The notes under the pieces are model-generated. The model was not told the origin of the DNA. It saw only the letters and a list, made by a program, of their open reading frames with translations, and made no database searches. A DNA stretch of 64,000 nt from an uncultured Anaerofilum sp. GTDB lineage: Bacteria; Bacillota; Clostridia; Oscillospirales; Ruminococcaceae. A program made the translations under genes and the position numbers. This document shows positions 8,914-16,531 of this stretch, in pieces. The DNA lies in the NCBI GenBank assembly GCA_944385935.1, contig CALWZC010000011.1, forward strand, positions 1 through 64,000. The letters run 5' to 3'. Each line of letters opens with the position of its first letter. Within the stretch, counting starts at the first letter, position 1.

Positions 8914-9921
8914 ATGAGTTGTGTTGTAATTCCAAAAGGATATTTGTCCCGTTTGAGTTTGTATCAAACACAAAAAGCCATTGAAGTGTTGAAAAATGCT
9001 TTTCAGGAGGAATTTCGCAGAGAAATGAATCTAGTTCGGGCAACAGCACCCCTGTTTGTGGAAACCGAAAGTGGCTTGAATGATGACCTAAACGGCGTGG
9101 AGCGACCAGTAGGGTTTGATGTGCCTGCTGCCAGTTGTGATGCACAAATTGTACATAGCTTGGCAAAATGGAAACGAATGGCGTTGCACCAATATGGTTT
9201 TTTGCCCGGAAAAGGCATTTATACTGATATGAATGCTGTTCGTCGAGATGAAGAGCTGGACAATCTACATTCTATCTATGTGGACCAATGGGATTGGGAA
9301 AAGGTTATCACCCCAGAAACCCGAAATATAGATACCCTGCAAGCTACTGTAAAAAGTATTGTAAATTGCATTGTCAATGTGTCAGAAAAGGTGAAGCTGC
9401 ATTTTCCGGCAATCAATGTAAAATTAAATCGTGATGTTTTCTTTGTTACTACCCAAGAGTTGGAGGACAGATGGCCCGAGAAAACTCCCAAAGAAAGGGA
9501 AGATGCTATTGCAAAAGAGCATGGAACAGTGTTCTTGATGCAGATAGGAGGAGCGTTGAAAAGCGGGAAGCCCCATGATGGCCGTGCTCCTGACTATGAC
9601 GATTGGAGCCTAAATGGGGACTTGTTGTTTTGGGATGAAGTGCTGGAAAAAAGCATTGAAATTTCCTCTATGGGTATTCGAGTGGATGCAGAAGCCATGA
9701 ACAAACAGTTAGAAATTTCCGGCTGTAATGACCGCCGCCGCTATCCCTTCCATCAGATGGTATTGAACAATGAGCTTCCTTTGACCATTGGAGGAGGCAT
9801 CGGACAAAGCCGATTGTGTATGTTGCTGTTGGGGAAAGCACATATTGGTGAGGTACAGGTATCCATTTGGGATTCTCAAACACGCAGAATATGCAAGGCA
9901 GCAGGTGTGGCATTGCTATAA
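8914..9921 (+). CDS. asnA: Aspartate--ammonia ligase (asparagine synthetase A)
   Basis: A 335-residue AsnA, which makes asparagine from aspartate, ammonia and ATP. It resembles class II aminoacyl-tRNA synthetases. Visible family segments are NDDLNGVERPVGFDV near residues 53-67, WKRMALHQYGF near 85, the conserved VDQWDWEKV near 120, and the C-terminal GGGIGQSRLCMLLLGKAHIG (motif 3 with the ATP-binding Arg). The ATG at 8914 was preferred because a purine-rich GGGAAGTGGG lies just upstream and it gives the usual family length; the frame opens 10 codons earlier at a TTG. It has its own strong promoter and a terminator, so it is monocistronic. Asparagine charging (asnS) is encoded 10 kb downstream. 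Confidence 0.96.
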   Translation: MSCVVIPKGYLSRLSLYQTQKAIEVLKNAFQEEFRREMNLVRATAPLFVETESGLNDDLNGVERPVGFDVPAASCDAQIVHSLAKWKRMALHQYGFLPGKGIYTDMNAVRRDEELDNLHSIYVDQWDWEKVITPETRNIDTLQATVKSIVNCIVNVSEKVKLHFPAINVKLNRDVFFVTTQELEDRWPEKTPKEREDAIAKEHGTVFLMQIGGALKSGKPHDGRAPDYDDWSLNGDLLFWDEVLEKSIEISSMGIRVDAEAMNKQLEISGCNDRRRYPFHQMVLNNELPLTIGGGIGQSRLCMLLLGKAHIGEVQVSIWDSQTRRICKAAGVALL

Positions 9922-9931
9922 TACAAAAAGT

Positions 9932-9970
9932 AAGGCTTGAGGAGATACTCTTCAAGCCTTTGTTTTTTTT
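9932..9970 (+). terminator. asnA terminator
   Basis: AAGGCTTGA.GAG pairs with CTC.TCAAGCCTT, followed by TGTTTTTTTT. Confidence 0.85.
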
Positions 9971-10012
9971 CAAAAGAAATGCCTATACTGTTTTAAAAAA
10001 GGAGGTTTATCT

Positions 10013-10459
10013 ATGAAACACTTATCCAAAAAAGAATATAGCGAATTGACACAAAAATTTTCCCCTCCCTCAAAGGTGGGCAGAAATTGTTTGTGGGCTT
10101 TTGCAGTTGGAGGAGCCATCTGCTTGTTAGGGGAAATCCTGCGGCAGAATTTTTTGTCTATGGGTATGGAGAAAGATTTAGCAGGGTTGGCTGTGTCAAC
10201 CTCCCTTATTGCTCTTTCTGCTATTACCACTGCATTGGGTTGGTATCACCGCCTTGCTTGTCATGCAGGGGCAGGCACATTGGTTCCCATTACAGGTTTT
10301 GCCAATGCAGTAGTAAGCCCTGCCATTGAGTTTAAATGTGAAGGCATGGTGACAGGAGTAGGCTCCAAAATGTTTGTAATTGCAGGCCCTGTTATTGTAT
10401 ATGGTGTGCTGGCAAGTGAAGTGTATGGAATCATTTGGTATTTTATGAATCGCTTTTGA
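10013..10459 (+). CDS. spoVAC: Stage V sporulation protein AC
   Basis: A 148-residue SpoVAC, a membrane subunit of the SpoVA channel that loads dipicolinic acid into the forespore and releases it at germination. The N terminus (KKEYSELTQKFSPPSKVGRN) is the usual cytoplasmic lead, then four membrane segments including GAGTLVPITGFANAVVSPA, the family signature near residues 85-103, and the conserved EFKCEGMVTGVGSKMF. The ATG has GGAGG 8 bases upstream. In most sporulating Firmicutes spoVAC, spoVAD and spoVAE are adjacent; here a MarR-MATE pair of about 2 kb separates spoVAC from spoVAD. I could not find a convincing forespore sigma promoter for it; a TATACTG lies at 9984-9990 without a matching -35. 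Confidence 0.95.
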   Translation: MKHLSKKEYSELTQKFSPPSKVGRNCLWAFAVGGAICLLGEILRQNFLSMGMEKDLAGLAVSTSLIALSAITTALGWYHRLACHAGAGTLVPITGFANAVVSPAIEFKCEGMVTGVGSKMFVIAGPVIVYGVLASEVYGIIWYFMNRF

Positions 10460-10480
10460 AAAATGGGCCGGATAAAAATA

Positions 10481-10531
10481 GTTGACTTTTCAACTATTTT
10501 CCTTTACAATAAAAAAGGTTGACCAGTCAAC
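10481..10531 (+). promoter_or_regulatory. MarR-MATE promoter with twin operators
   Basis: TTGACT (10482-10487), 17-base spacer, TACAAT (10505-10510). Two copies of GTTGA-N4-TCAAC lie at 10481-10494, over the -35, and 10518-10531, over the start of transcription. This is the arrangement of an autorepressed MarR operon. The match of motif to regulator is inference. Confidence 0.75.
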
Positions 10532-10550
10532 AATATGGGAGGAACCATTT

Positions 10551-11039
10551 GTGAAACATTATCCGGCCACCTTTTTAAAATATATCTCTATTCTGCAACG
10601 CAATACCAGCCGCTATTTTGATATGGTGCTGGAGCCTTTTGGAATTGGCAGCGGACAGCAGTTTTTTTTGCGCCAAATTTACGAGAATGAGGGCATTTCC
10701 ATGTATGATTTGGCGAAAATAGGTTGCTTTGATAAGGGCACTGTAACAAAGGCTGTGCAAAAGTTGGAGGAGCTGGGATATGTAAAAATCCTTGCAGATG
10801 AAAAAGACCGCCGGATAAAGCGGTTGCATATCACCTCTGCTGCCCAACAGGTATTGGAAAAAGTGTATCAAAAAAGGGATTTATGGAAAAATTCCCTAAC
10901 TGAGAATATTCCCCCCGAAAAAGAGAAGGAACTGGAACAGCTTTTAGAAAAGATGGCACAAATTTCTTGCCAGGAACTGAGTGCCGTAGCAAAACAACGG
11001 GAGGAAATTCATGACAAACGCAGAAACACACAACCATAA
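10551..11039 (+). CDS. MarR family transcriptional regulator
   Basis: A 162-residue winged-helix regulator of the MarR family, usually a dimeric repressor released by small phenolic or drug-like ligands. The helix-turn-helix lies near residues 55-85 (SMYDLAKIGCFDKGTVTKAV), and the wing DEKDRRIKRLHIT follows at about 95-107, with the conserved DxRxxR-type Asp/Arg pair. The start is GTG at 10551, with GGGAGG 8 bases upstream; the frame also opens at 10482 but that lies within the promoter. It overlaps the MATE exporter gene by 29 bases, so the two are one operon. The pair sits inside the spoVA locus and has its own promoter with two inverted repeats, which fits autoregulation. Confidence 0.88.
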   Translation: MKHYPATFLKYISILQRNTSRYFDMVLEPFGIGSGQQFFLRQIYENEGISMYDLAKIGCFDKGTVTKAVQKLEELGYVKILADEKDRRIKRLHITSAAQQVLEKVYQKRDLWKNSLTENIPPEKEKELEQLLEKMAQISCQELSAVAKQREEIHDKRRNTQP

Positions 11040-12456
11040 TTTGTATGAGAATCCTCTGGGAACCAAGCCCATTGGAAAATTACTGGTAGAATTTTCAGTG
11101 CCAGCAATTATTTCTTGTTTAATCAACTCTGTGTACAACATTGTAGACCAAGTGTTTATTGGGCAGGGTGTAGGTTATTTGGGAAACGCTGCCACCACCA
11201 TTGCATTTCCCATTATGACCATTTTGTTAGCATTTGGCACTTTGACTGGTTCTGGTGCTGGAGCCTATGCTGCCATTCGGTTGGGAGAAAAGAAGCATGA
11301 GTGGGCAGAAAAAACCTTAAACAATGCTTTCTGGTTTTCAGTGCTTATAGGAATTGTACTAATGGTGTTGGGATTGGTATTTTTAACCCCCATTTTGCGG
11401 TGTTTTGGTGCCACAGAAACGGTGCTGCCCTATGCCATTGACTATACAGGAATTGTGTTGCTGGGTACCCCTTTTAATATGGTTGCTATTGTTCTATCAA
11501 ACTTGGCTCGTACAGATGGACATCCTCGTTTGTCTATGTATGGTATGTTGATTGGAGCAGCTTTGAACACCATTCTTGACCCCATTTATATCTTTGTATT
11601 CCATTGGGGAGTAAAGGGCGCAGCCATTGCAACAGTTACTTCTCAGATTATTTCTGCTGTGGTACTAACTGCGTATTTTATGCGAAGCATTGACCAACCC
11701 CAGCATATGCAGCTAAGAAAGCAATACATAAAATTGGATGCCAAATTGATTGTAAAGTTCTTAGTTTTGGGCATTTCCTCCGGCATTACCCAAGGTGTTG
11801 CTTGTTTGATGCAGGTGGTCATGAACAATTCTTTGGTGTACTATGGAAACCAAAGCCCCATTGGTGGAGATGTAGCTCTAAGTGCCATGGGTATTGTAAT
11901 GAAAATTGCTATGATTATGGCAGCTTTTGGTGTGGGCATTGGTATTGGTGCCCAACCTATTTTGGGGTATAATCGCGGTGCAGGACATTACCACCGCATT
12001 AAAAAAACCTATCTGTTGGCCATCGCTTTTGCCACAGGGCTAATCTTTCTTTGTTGGATAGTCTGTCAAGTGATGCCGGAACCCATTATTGGTTTGTTTG
12101 GAAAGGAAAGCCAAGCCTTTACCGATTTTGCGGTAAAATGCTTGCGGATTTACCTATTTAGTATTTTCTGTGCAGGATTTCAGATTGTATCTACCAACTA
12201 TTTTCAGGCAACGGGACAGCCTTTGAAAGCCTCTATTCTTTCTATGCTGCGACAGTTGCTGTTGTTGATTCCCTTAATTTTGATTTTGCCTTTGTTCTGG
12301 GGATTGGAAGGAATTTTATATTCTGCCCCCATTGCAGACGCTGCTTCGGCTGTGATTGTGGCAATCTTTATTGTACCCGAAATGCGAAAGCTGCAAGATA
12401 ATATTCACAAGGAAGACATGGAAGCAAGCCAACTACAACAAGAAGTGGCACAATAA
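11011..12456 (+). CDS. MATE family multidrug efflux transporter
   Basis: A 481-residue MATE-family exporter of 12 membrane segments that expels cationic drugs using Na+ or H+ gradients. Typical features are IGKLLVEFSVPAIISCLINS at residues 21-40, VDQVFIGQGVGYLGNAA just after, and the repeat of the same fold in the second half beginning near residue 245 (FLVLGISSGITQGVACLMQV). GGGAGG lies 7 bases before the ATG, inside the end of the MarR gene. The polar C-terminal tail ends in Gln-rich residues. Control is presumably by the MarR regulator encoded just before it. Substrate cannot be told from sequence. Confidence 0.92.
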   Translation: MTNAETHNHNLYENPLGTKPIGKLLVEFSVPAIISCLINSVYNIVDQVFIGQGVGYLGNAATTIAFPIMTILLAFGTLTGSGAGAYAAIRLGEKKHEWAEKTLNNAFWFSVLIGIVLMVLGLVFLTPILRCFGATETVLPYAIDYTGIVLLGTPFNMVAIVLSNLARTDGHPRLSMYGMLIGAALNTILDPIYIFVFHWGVKGAAIATVTSQIISAVVLTAYFMRSIDQPQHMQLRKQYIKLDAKLIVKFLVLGISSGITQGVACLMQVVMNNSLVYYGNQSPIGGDVALSAMGIVMKIAMIMAAFGVGIGIGAQPILGYNRGAGHYHRIKKTYLLAIAFATGLIFLCWIVCQVMPEPIIGLFGKESQAFTDFAVKCLRIYLFSIFCAGFQIVSTNYFQATGQPLKASILSMLRQLLLLIPLILILPLFWGLEGILYSAPIADAASAVIVAIFIVPEMRKLQDNIHKEDMEASQLQQEVAQ

Positions 12457-12477
12457 AAACAAAATAGCAATTTTCAA

Positions 12478-12515
12478 AGAGCCTTTTCCTTTGCAGGGAA
12501 AGGGCTTCTTTTTGT
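12478..12515 (+). terminator. Terminator after MATE gene
   Basis: GCCTTTTCC pairs with GGAAAGGGC, followed by TTCTTTTTG. It ends the MarR-MATE unit and isolates spoVAD from read-through. Confidence 0.75.
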
Positions 12516-12519
12516 TTGG

Positions 12520-12549
12520 GAATAAATGGTCAGTTTTTGCCCCATACTT
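12520..12549 (+). promoter_or_regulatory. Candidate forespore (sigma-G type) promoter of spoVAD
   Basis: GAATA (12520-12524), 18-base spacer, CATACTT (12543-12549). The Bacillus sigma-G consensus is TGAATA-N18-CATACTA; only the last base of the -10 and the leading T of the -35 differ. It lies between the MATE terminator and the spoVAD start. Confidence 0.6.
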
Positions 12550-12574
12550 TGAAAAAACACAGGGAGGAATGAAT

Positions 12575-13600
12575 GTGGATTGCTGTAAAAAAGGGGATAC
12601 CCTATTTTTTAAACAGCCCCCATCTATTGCAGGATTTGCTGCGGTTGGTGGCAAAAAAGAGGGCGAAGGGCCTTTGCGAGAGTGTTTTGACCTTCTCTTT
12701 GAAGATAATAGCCTAGGGGAACCCACATGGGAAAAGTCAGAAAGTAGCTTGCAACGCTATTGCATTGAACAACTGATGAAAAAAACACAGTGTACCATGA
12801 ACCAAATAGACTATGTGCTGGCAGGAGATTTACAAAACCAGTGTACCGCCTCGGCGTATACCTTGCGGGGATTGGATGTGCAATTTTTGGGGTTGTATGG
12901 TGCCTGCTCTACCATGACCGAAGGCTTAGGAGTAGCCTCAGTGCTGGCAGCAGGAGGAATGGCAAAGCGAGTGGTGGCAATGGCAAGCAGCCATTTTTGC
13001 GCCGCTGAACGACAGTTCCGAACCCCATTGGAATATGGCGGAAAAAGAACCCCCACCGCCCAGTGGACAGTAACAGCAGCAGGGGCTCTGCTTGTTGAGC
13101 CAGAGGGTGCAGGGCCTTTTGTGCAGGCGGTAACCTTTGGGCGGGTGCGAGATTTTCAGGTAACCGATGCCACCAACATGGGGGCAGCCATGGCACCAGC
13201 CGCCGCAGAAACGATTTTGCGTTATTTTCAAGACTCTGGTTATAATCCGGAACAATTTGATGGAATTTATACCGGAGATTTGGGGGAAGTGGGAAGTAAA
13301 CTGTTACTGGAAATTTTAGAGCAAAATGGATTGTGCCTAAAAAATCATTTTGATTGTGGTACCATTATTTATGATTTGGAAAATCAGGAAGTCCAGTGTG
13401 GGGGTTCTGGTTGTGGTTGCAGTGCTGGAGTATTGGCAGGAAAATTACTGCCCGAATTAAAAAAGGGTAAGTTGCGGCGGATTTTGATGATGTCCACTGG
13501 TGCCCTGATGAGCCAAACAACAGCATTGCAAGGGGAATCCATTCCGGGTATTGCCCATCTAGTAGAAATTTCTTCTGTGCCAAAGGAGGAACAGCTATGA
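12575..13600 (+). CDS. spoVAD: Stage V sporulation protein AD
   Basis: A 341-residue SpoVAD, the soluble, thiolase-fold subunit of the SpoVA complex that binds dipicolinic acid. Family segments include PPSIAGFAAVGGKKEGEGPL near residues 15-34, GLYGACSTMTEGLGVAS (thiolase-like active-site region with the Cys) near 108-124, SSHFCAAERQFRTPLEYG near 143-160, and the C-terminal GGSGCGCSAGVLAGK. GTG at 12575 is preferred because GGAGG lies 7 bases upstream; the in-frame ATG at 12569 is only one base from that site. It overlaps spoVAE by four bases (ATGA). Separated from spoVAC by the MarR-MATE cassette. Confidence 0.93.
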   Translation: MDCCKKGDTLFFKQPPSIAGFAAVGGKKEGEGPLRECFDLLFEDNSLGEPTWEKSESSLQRYCIEQLMKKTQCTMNQIDYVLAGDLQNQCTASAYTLRGLDVQFLGLYGACSTMTEGLGVASVLAAGGMAKRVVAMASSHFCAAERQFRTPLEYGGKRTPTAQWTVTAAGALLVEPEGAGPFVQAVTFGRVRDFQVTDATNMGAAMAPAAAETILRYFQDSGYNPEQFDGIYTGDLGEVGSKLLLEILEQNGLCLKNHFDCGTIIYDLENQEVQCGGSGCGCSAGVLAGKLLPELKKGKLRRILMMSTGALMSQTTALQGESIPGIAHLVEISSVPKEEQL

Positions 13601-13953
13601 ATTTTGTGTGGGCTTTTATCGTTGGGGGATTACTGTGTGTAATCGGTCAGTTATTGCTGGATTTAACCAGCCTAACCCCAGCAAGAATTTTGGTGGGCTA
13701 TGTAATTGCAGGGGTAATTTTGTCGGGATTGGGCTTGTATCAGCCCATTTTACAGTTGGCGGGAGCTGGGGCCTCAGTGCCATTGTTGGGCTTTGGTCAC
13801 TTGTTGGCGGAAGGTGTACGAAAAGCCATAGAGGAAATGGGCTTTTGGGGAATTCTTACCGGTGGTTTTATGGCAGCGGCGGGAGGTGTGGCCGCATCTC
13901 TAACCGCAGGCTGGATTGCAGCTTTGATAGCCCACAGTAAAGACCAAAACTGA
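13597..13953 (+). CDS. spoVAE: Stage V sporulation protein AE
   Basis: A 118-residue SpoVAE (SpoVAEb-type) membrane subunit of the dipicolinic-acid channel in the spore inner membrane. It has about four hydrophobic segments and the family pattern AFIVGGLLCVIGQLL at residues 5-19, GAGASVPLLGFGHLLAEG near 56-73, and GILTGGFMAAAGGVAAS near 85-101. Its ATG overlaps the spoVAD stop, so the two are translationally coupled. No spoVAA, AB, AEa or AF is adjacent. Confidence 0.93.
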   Translation: MNFVWAFIVGGLLCVIGQLLLDLTSLTPARILVGYVIAGVILSGLGLYQPILQLAGAGASVPLLGFGHLLAEGVRKAIEEMGFWGILTGGFMAAAGGVAASLTAGWIAALIAHSKDQN

Positions 13954-14147
13954 AATTTGGGGGAATATTTGGTCCTAATTTAGATTTGTGTTGGTAAAAG
14001 CCCATTTCACCAAACCTTTCGTCGAAGTGCACAAGGAAATGCAATCGCGTTTTTCAAAGAGACTTGTGGACATGCAATAAAAATCCCTCATTCTCTTTTG
14101 TGTTCTGAATGAAAAACAATGTGGACTTATTTATCAGGGGATATAAT

Positions 14148-14182
14148 TATAGGCAGGAGCCGTATTGGTTCCTGCCTATAAA
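14148..14182 (-). terminator. Terminator of the minus-strand lipoprotein gene
   Basis: TATAGGCAGGA.CC pairs with GG.TCCTGCCTATA, immediately after the lipoprotein stop. The minus-strand tail is TTATAT-rich rather than a long T run. The region 13954-14147 before it holds no gene I can support. Confidence 0.65.
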
Positions 14183-14183
14183 C

Positions 14184-14828
14184 TCAATCAGTTCTCAACA
14201 TCAACTGACCATAGACTTCGTTGTAACTCATACAAAGGTTTCCAAAGTATCCATTGTGGTAAGGGTTGGTGCCGCTTAGATAGTCCAGCACATCTTGAAG
14301 TGCATCGCTTGGTACATCAGGATCCATAACAGGTGCTGCATACTTGACGATTTCAACCGCCTGTTCTGGGGTAATATTGTCAGCATAAATTCTAAGTTCA
14401 TCCTTTTGCCAACCACAATTTACTATGTCAATGACTATATCTCCGATTTTACCTGTCTTTGCTATAGAATCCTTAAACGCACCAAGTCTGAACTCTGTTC
14501 GATAGTGCCCGCTTTCCTCGTCAGTAACATTTATTTCAACAGCATCGGTAATGGGCGTTGGTGCCGTTGCATTGTATTCCTCAATGAAGGAGTCGACCAT
14601 GGACTGCTTAACTACCGGTTCCTCAACATCTGGTTCTTCAATAGACTGTTCATGCCCATCTACCATTTGTTCTTCTTGTTTTGGTTCTTCAGTAGACTGT
14701 TCACGCTCATCTACTACTTGTTCTTCTTGTTTTAGTTCTTCCAAAACTTGATTATTAGAGACATCGCCACATGCAACAAGAGAAAAAGTCACTATAATTG
14801 CAAATGTTAATGCAAAAATGTTCTTCAT
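14184..14828 (-). CDS. Repeat-containing lipoprotein, unknown function
   Basis: A 214-residue predicted lipoprotein. The signal peptide ends in the lipobox SLVAC (Cys about residue 20). Residues about 28-70 are an acidic, Glu/Gln-rich linker made of near-identical 17-residue units (EEPKQEEQMVDGHEQSI and its variants), encoded by 51-base tandem repeats. The C-terminal 130 residues form a compact domain with conserved-looking PEQAVEIVKYAAPVM and a short Cys-containing segment; I do not recognise it. The start at 14828 has GGAGG upstream; the five-codon longer frame lacks one. It stands alone with its own promoter. The linker probably lifts the domain from the membrane surface. Function unknown. 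Confidence 0.72.
   Translation of the reverse strand: MKNIFALTFAIIVTFSLVACGDVSNNQVLEELKQEEQVVDEREQSTEEPKQEEQMVDGHEQSIEEPDVEEPVVKQSMVDSFIEEYNATAPTPITDAVEINVTDEESGHYRTEFRLGAFKDSIAKTGKIGDIVIDIVNCGWQKDELRIYADNITPEQAVEIVKYAAPVMDPDVPSDALQDVLDYLSGTNPYHNGYFGNLCMSYNEVYGQLMLRTD
14632..14745. repeat. 51-bp tandem repeat within the lipoprotein gene
   Basis: The segment beginning GGTTCTTCAATAGACTG at 14632 recurs at 14683, exactly 51 bases later, and a third degenerate copy follows. It encodes 17-residue acidic units. Confidence 0.8.
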
Positions 14829-14868
14829 ATCGAGTACCTCCACAAATAATCATGCAGTAACCAGGGTA

Positions 14869-14897
14869 AGTATATCACATATTGATGTGACTTACAA
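14869..14897 (-). promoter_or_regulatory. Promoter with inverted repeat, lipoprotein gene
   Basis: On the minus strand TTGTAA (14892-14897), 17-base spacer and TATACT (14869-14874). The spacer is filled by TCACAT-N4-ATGTGA (14875-14890), a likely regulator site. The rest of the 14898-15114 gap shows nothing further. Confidence 0.6.
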
Positions 14898-15114
14898 GGC
14901 AAAAGAAAGGAGGCTCAAAAGTCTATTAATCTCTAAACCTTATGTCATTTATGTTCTTTAACTACTGCCTTGATTACATCTGTGTATTTTGTTCAAGCGG
15001 ACGCTTAACCTCTAAATTTAAGATATGATTCGGACAAATCTCATGGTTTTTGTAATTATCCCGAAATTTAGAACCAGCAACAAATATCACAATTAGGAGA
15101 ATATTTGTCTTTCT

Positions 15115-15144
15115 TTGACTTTTTTGGTGAAAATATGCTATACT
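15115..15144 (+). promoter_or_regulatory. Promoter of second MATE gene
   Basis: TTGACT (15115-15120), 18-base spacer, TATACT (15139-15144) with extended TG. Confidence 0.75.
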
Positions 15145-15149
15145 GCCAG

Positions 15150-15192
15150 AATGGCTGCCTATCTGAATGGCAGCCATTGTTTCTGTTTTTAT
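15150..15192 (+). terminator. Leader hairpin/terminator before MATE gene
   Basis: AATGGCTGCC (15150-15159) pairs perfectly with GGCAGCCATT (15169-15178), followed by GTTTCTGTTTTT. It begins at the expected transcription start and lies ahead of the MATE ribosome binding site, so it is either a 5' stabilising stem or an attenuator. Confidence 0.65.
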
Positions 15193-15213
15193 ACCAAAGG
15201 AGGAAAGAAAAAG

Positions 15214-16515
15214 ATGAATTTCCACCGGTTTTTTAAGTCGGTTTTGCCAAGCATGTTGAGCCAAATGCTTAATGGCTTTTTTATTATCGTGGATGGCTTT
15301 TTTGTAGGTGGAGCCATGGGAGATAATGGTCTTGCTGCTATCAATGTGGCGTGGCCTATTGTGGCGGTAATTATGAGCACCGGCATGGGAATTGGCACAG
15401 GTGGAGCAGTATTGACTGCCATTGCCCGGGGAAAGGGTGACCAAAAGACAGCCGGACAGGTGCGAGGCAATACCCTTTTGGCTTTGGGCTGTGCCAGCAT
15501 TCTACTTACAGGATTGTTTTGGGTCTTGCATCCCATCTTGTTGCCAAAAATGGGAGCTGTGGGGGCTTTGCAACCCCTAGCAACGGAATACATTCGTGTA
15601 GTAGTGATTTTGGCAGTGGTTCAGGTGTTTTCCACAGGGCTTTTGCCCTTGCTGCGTGGAAGTGGCAAACCAGTGGCAGCCATGGCAGTAATGGTGCAGG
15701 GCTTGCTGGTAAATATTTTCTTGGATTGGCTTTTTGTTTGGGTGTTGCGCTGGGGGATGTTTGGTGCTGCCATTGCCACCGTAACTGCCCAGCTTTCTGG
15801 TGTGCCAGTGGCTTTGTTTTTGGTGTTGCGAAATAAACAATTACCACTCCATAAAGAGGACTTTGTACCCTCTTTTCCTTTGCTCAAAAAAATGTTGGGG
15901 CTGGGTGCCTCTCCTTTTGGATTGTCGGTATCGGTAAGTGCAGTTATTTTGCTAAACAATCTACAAGCCTTGCGGTATGGTGGTGCAGATGCTGTGGCAG
16001 TATATGCCATTTTAAGCTATGTGTTTAGTAGTTTGCATCCCTTATTGTCAGGGGTTGGAGAAGGAACACAACCTTTAATTAGTTATTGCCATGGTGCCCA
16101 TGACCATAAAGGCATGGTATTTTTGCGTAAGGCTGCCTTTGTTATGGTGTTGGCAACCGCTGTTGTATTGGCAGTAGCTGCATGGTTGTGTAGAGGTTAT
16201 GTAGGTGCATTGTTTGGAGCAGGACAACAAGCACAGGAAGGTGCTGCCCAAGGCATGATTTGGTATAGCCTATGTTTGCCCTTTTTTGGAATTGCTCGCA
16301 TTTGCAGCAGCTATTTTTGTGCTACAGCCCAAGCAAAGCTGGCCAATGTATTGGCCTATGCAGAACCATTGCTTGCACAGCCCTTGTGTCTATTGGTACT
16401 GCCTGCCTTATTCGGTGTAGAAGGCATTTGGGCGGCTACCTTTGGAGCCTACCTCCTGTTAGCAGCAGCCGGGGTGATTTTGCTTCAAAGACAACTACAA
16501 ATAGAAGATGAGTAA
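15214..16515 (+). CDS. MATE family efflux transporter
   Basis: A 433-residue MATE-family exporter, unlike the one at 11011 in sequence detail. It begins FFKSVLPSMLSQMLNGFFIIV (residues 6-26), followed by VDGFFVGGAMGDNGLAAINVA, both standard for the family, and shows about 12 membrane segments with an internal repeat. The ATG at 15214 has AAAGGAGGAAAG upstream; the frame opens earlier at the promoter region but without a site. The promoter and a leader hairpin precede it. The NUDIX gene follows 16 bases after the stop, suggesting an operon. Substrate unknown. Confidence 0.9.
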   Translation: MNFHRFFKSVLPSMLSQMLNGFFIIVDGFFVGGAMGDNGLAAINVAWPIVAVIMSTGMGIGTGGAVLTAIARGKGDQKTAGQVRGNTLLALGCASILLTGLFWVLHPILLPKMGAVGALQPLATEYIRVVVILAVVQVFSTGLLPLLRGSGKPVAAMAVMVQGLLVNIFLDWLFVWVLRWGMFGAAIATVTAQLSGVPVALFLVLRNKQLPLHKEDFVPSFPLLKKMLGLGASPFGLSVSVSAVILLNNLQALRYGGADAVAVYAILSYVFSSLHPLLSGVGEGTQPLISYCHGAHDHKGMVFLRKAAFVMVLATAVVLAVAAWLCRGYVGALFGAGQQAQEGAAQGMIWYSLCLPFFGIARICSSYFCATAQAKLANVLAYAEPLLAQPLCLLVLPALFGVEGIWAATFGAYLLLAAAGVILLQRQLQIEDE

Positions 16516-16531
16516 GGAGGAAGGGAAACAA

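Noticed and set aside
6049..8973. A 974-codon open frame on the minus strand opposite adhE
   Set aside because: It mirrors the strongly biased codons of adhE, has no ribosome binding site and reads as no known protein; it is a shadow frame.
10460..12568. Transposon-borne origin of the MarR-MATE cassette
   Set aside because: No transposase, terminal inverted repeats or target duplication was seen at its edges; mode of arrival stays open.
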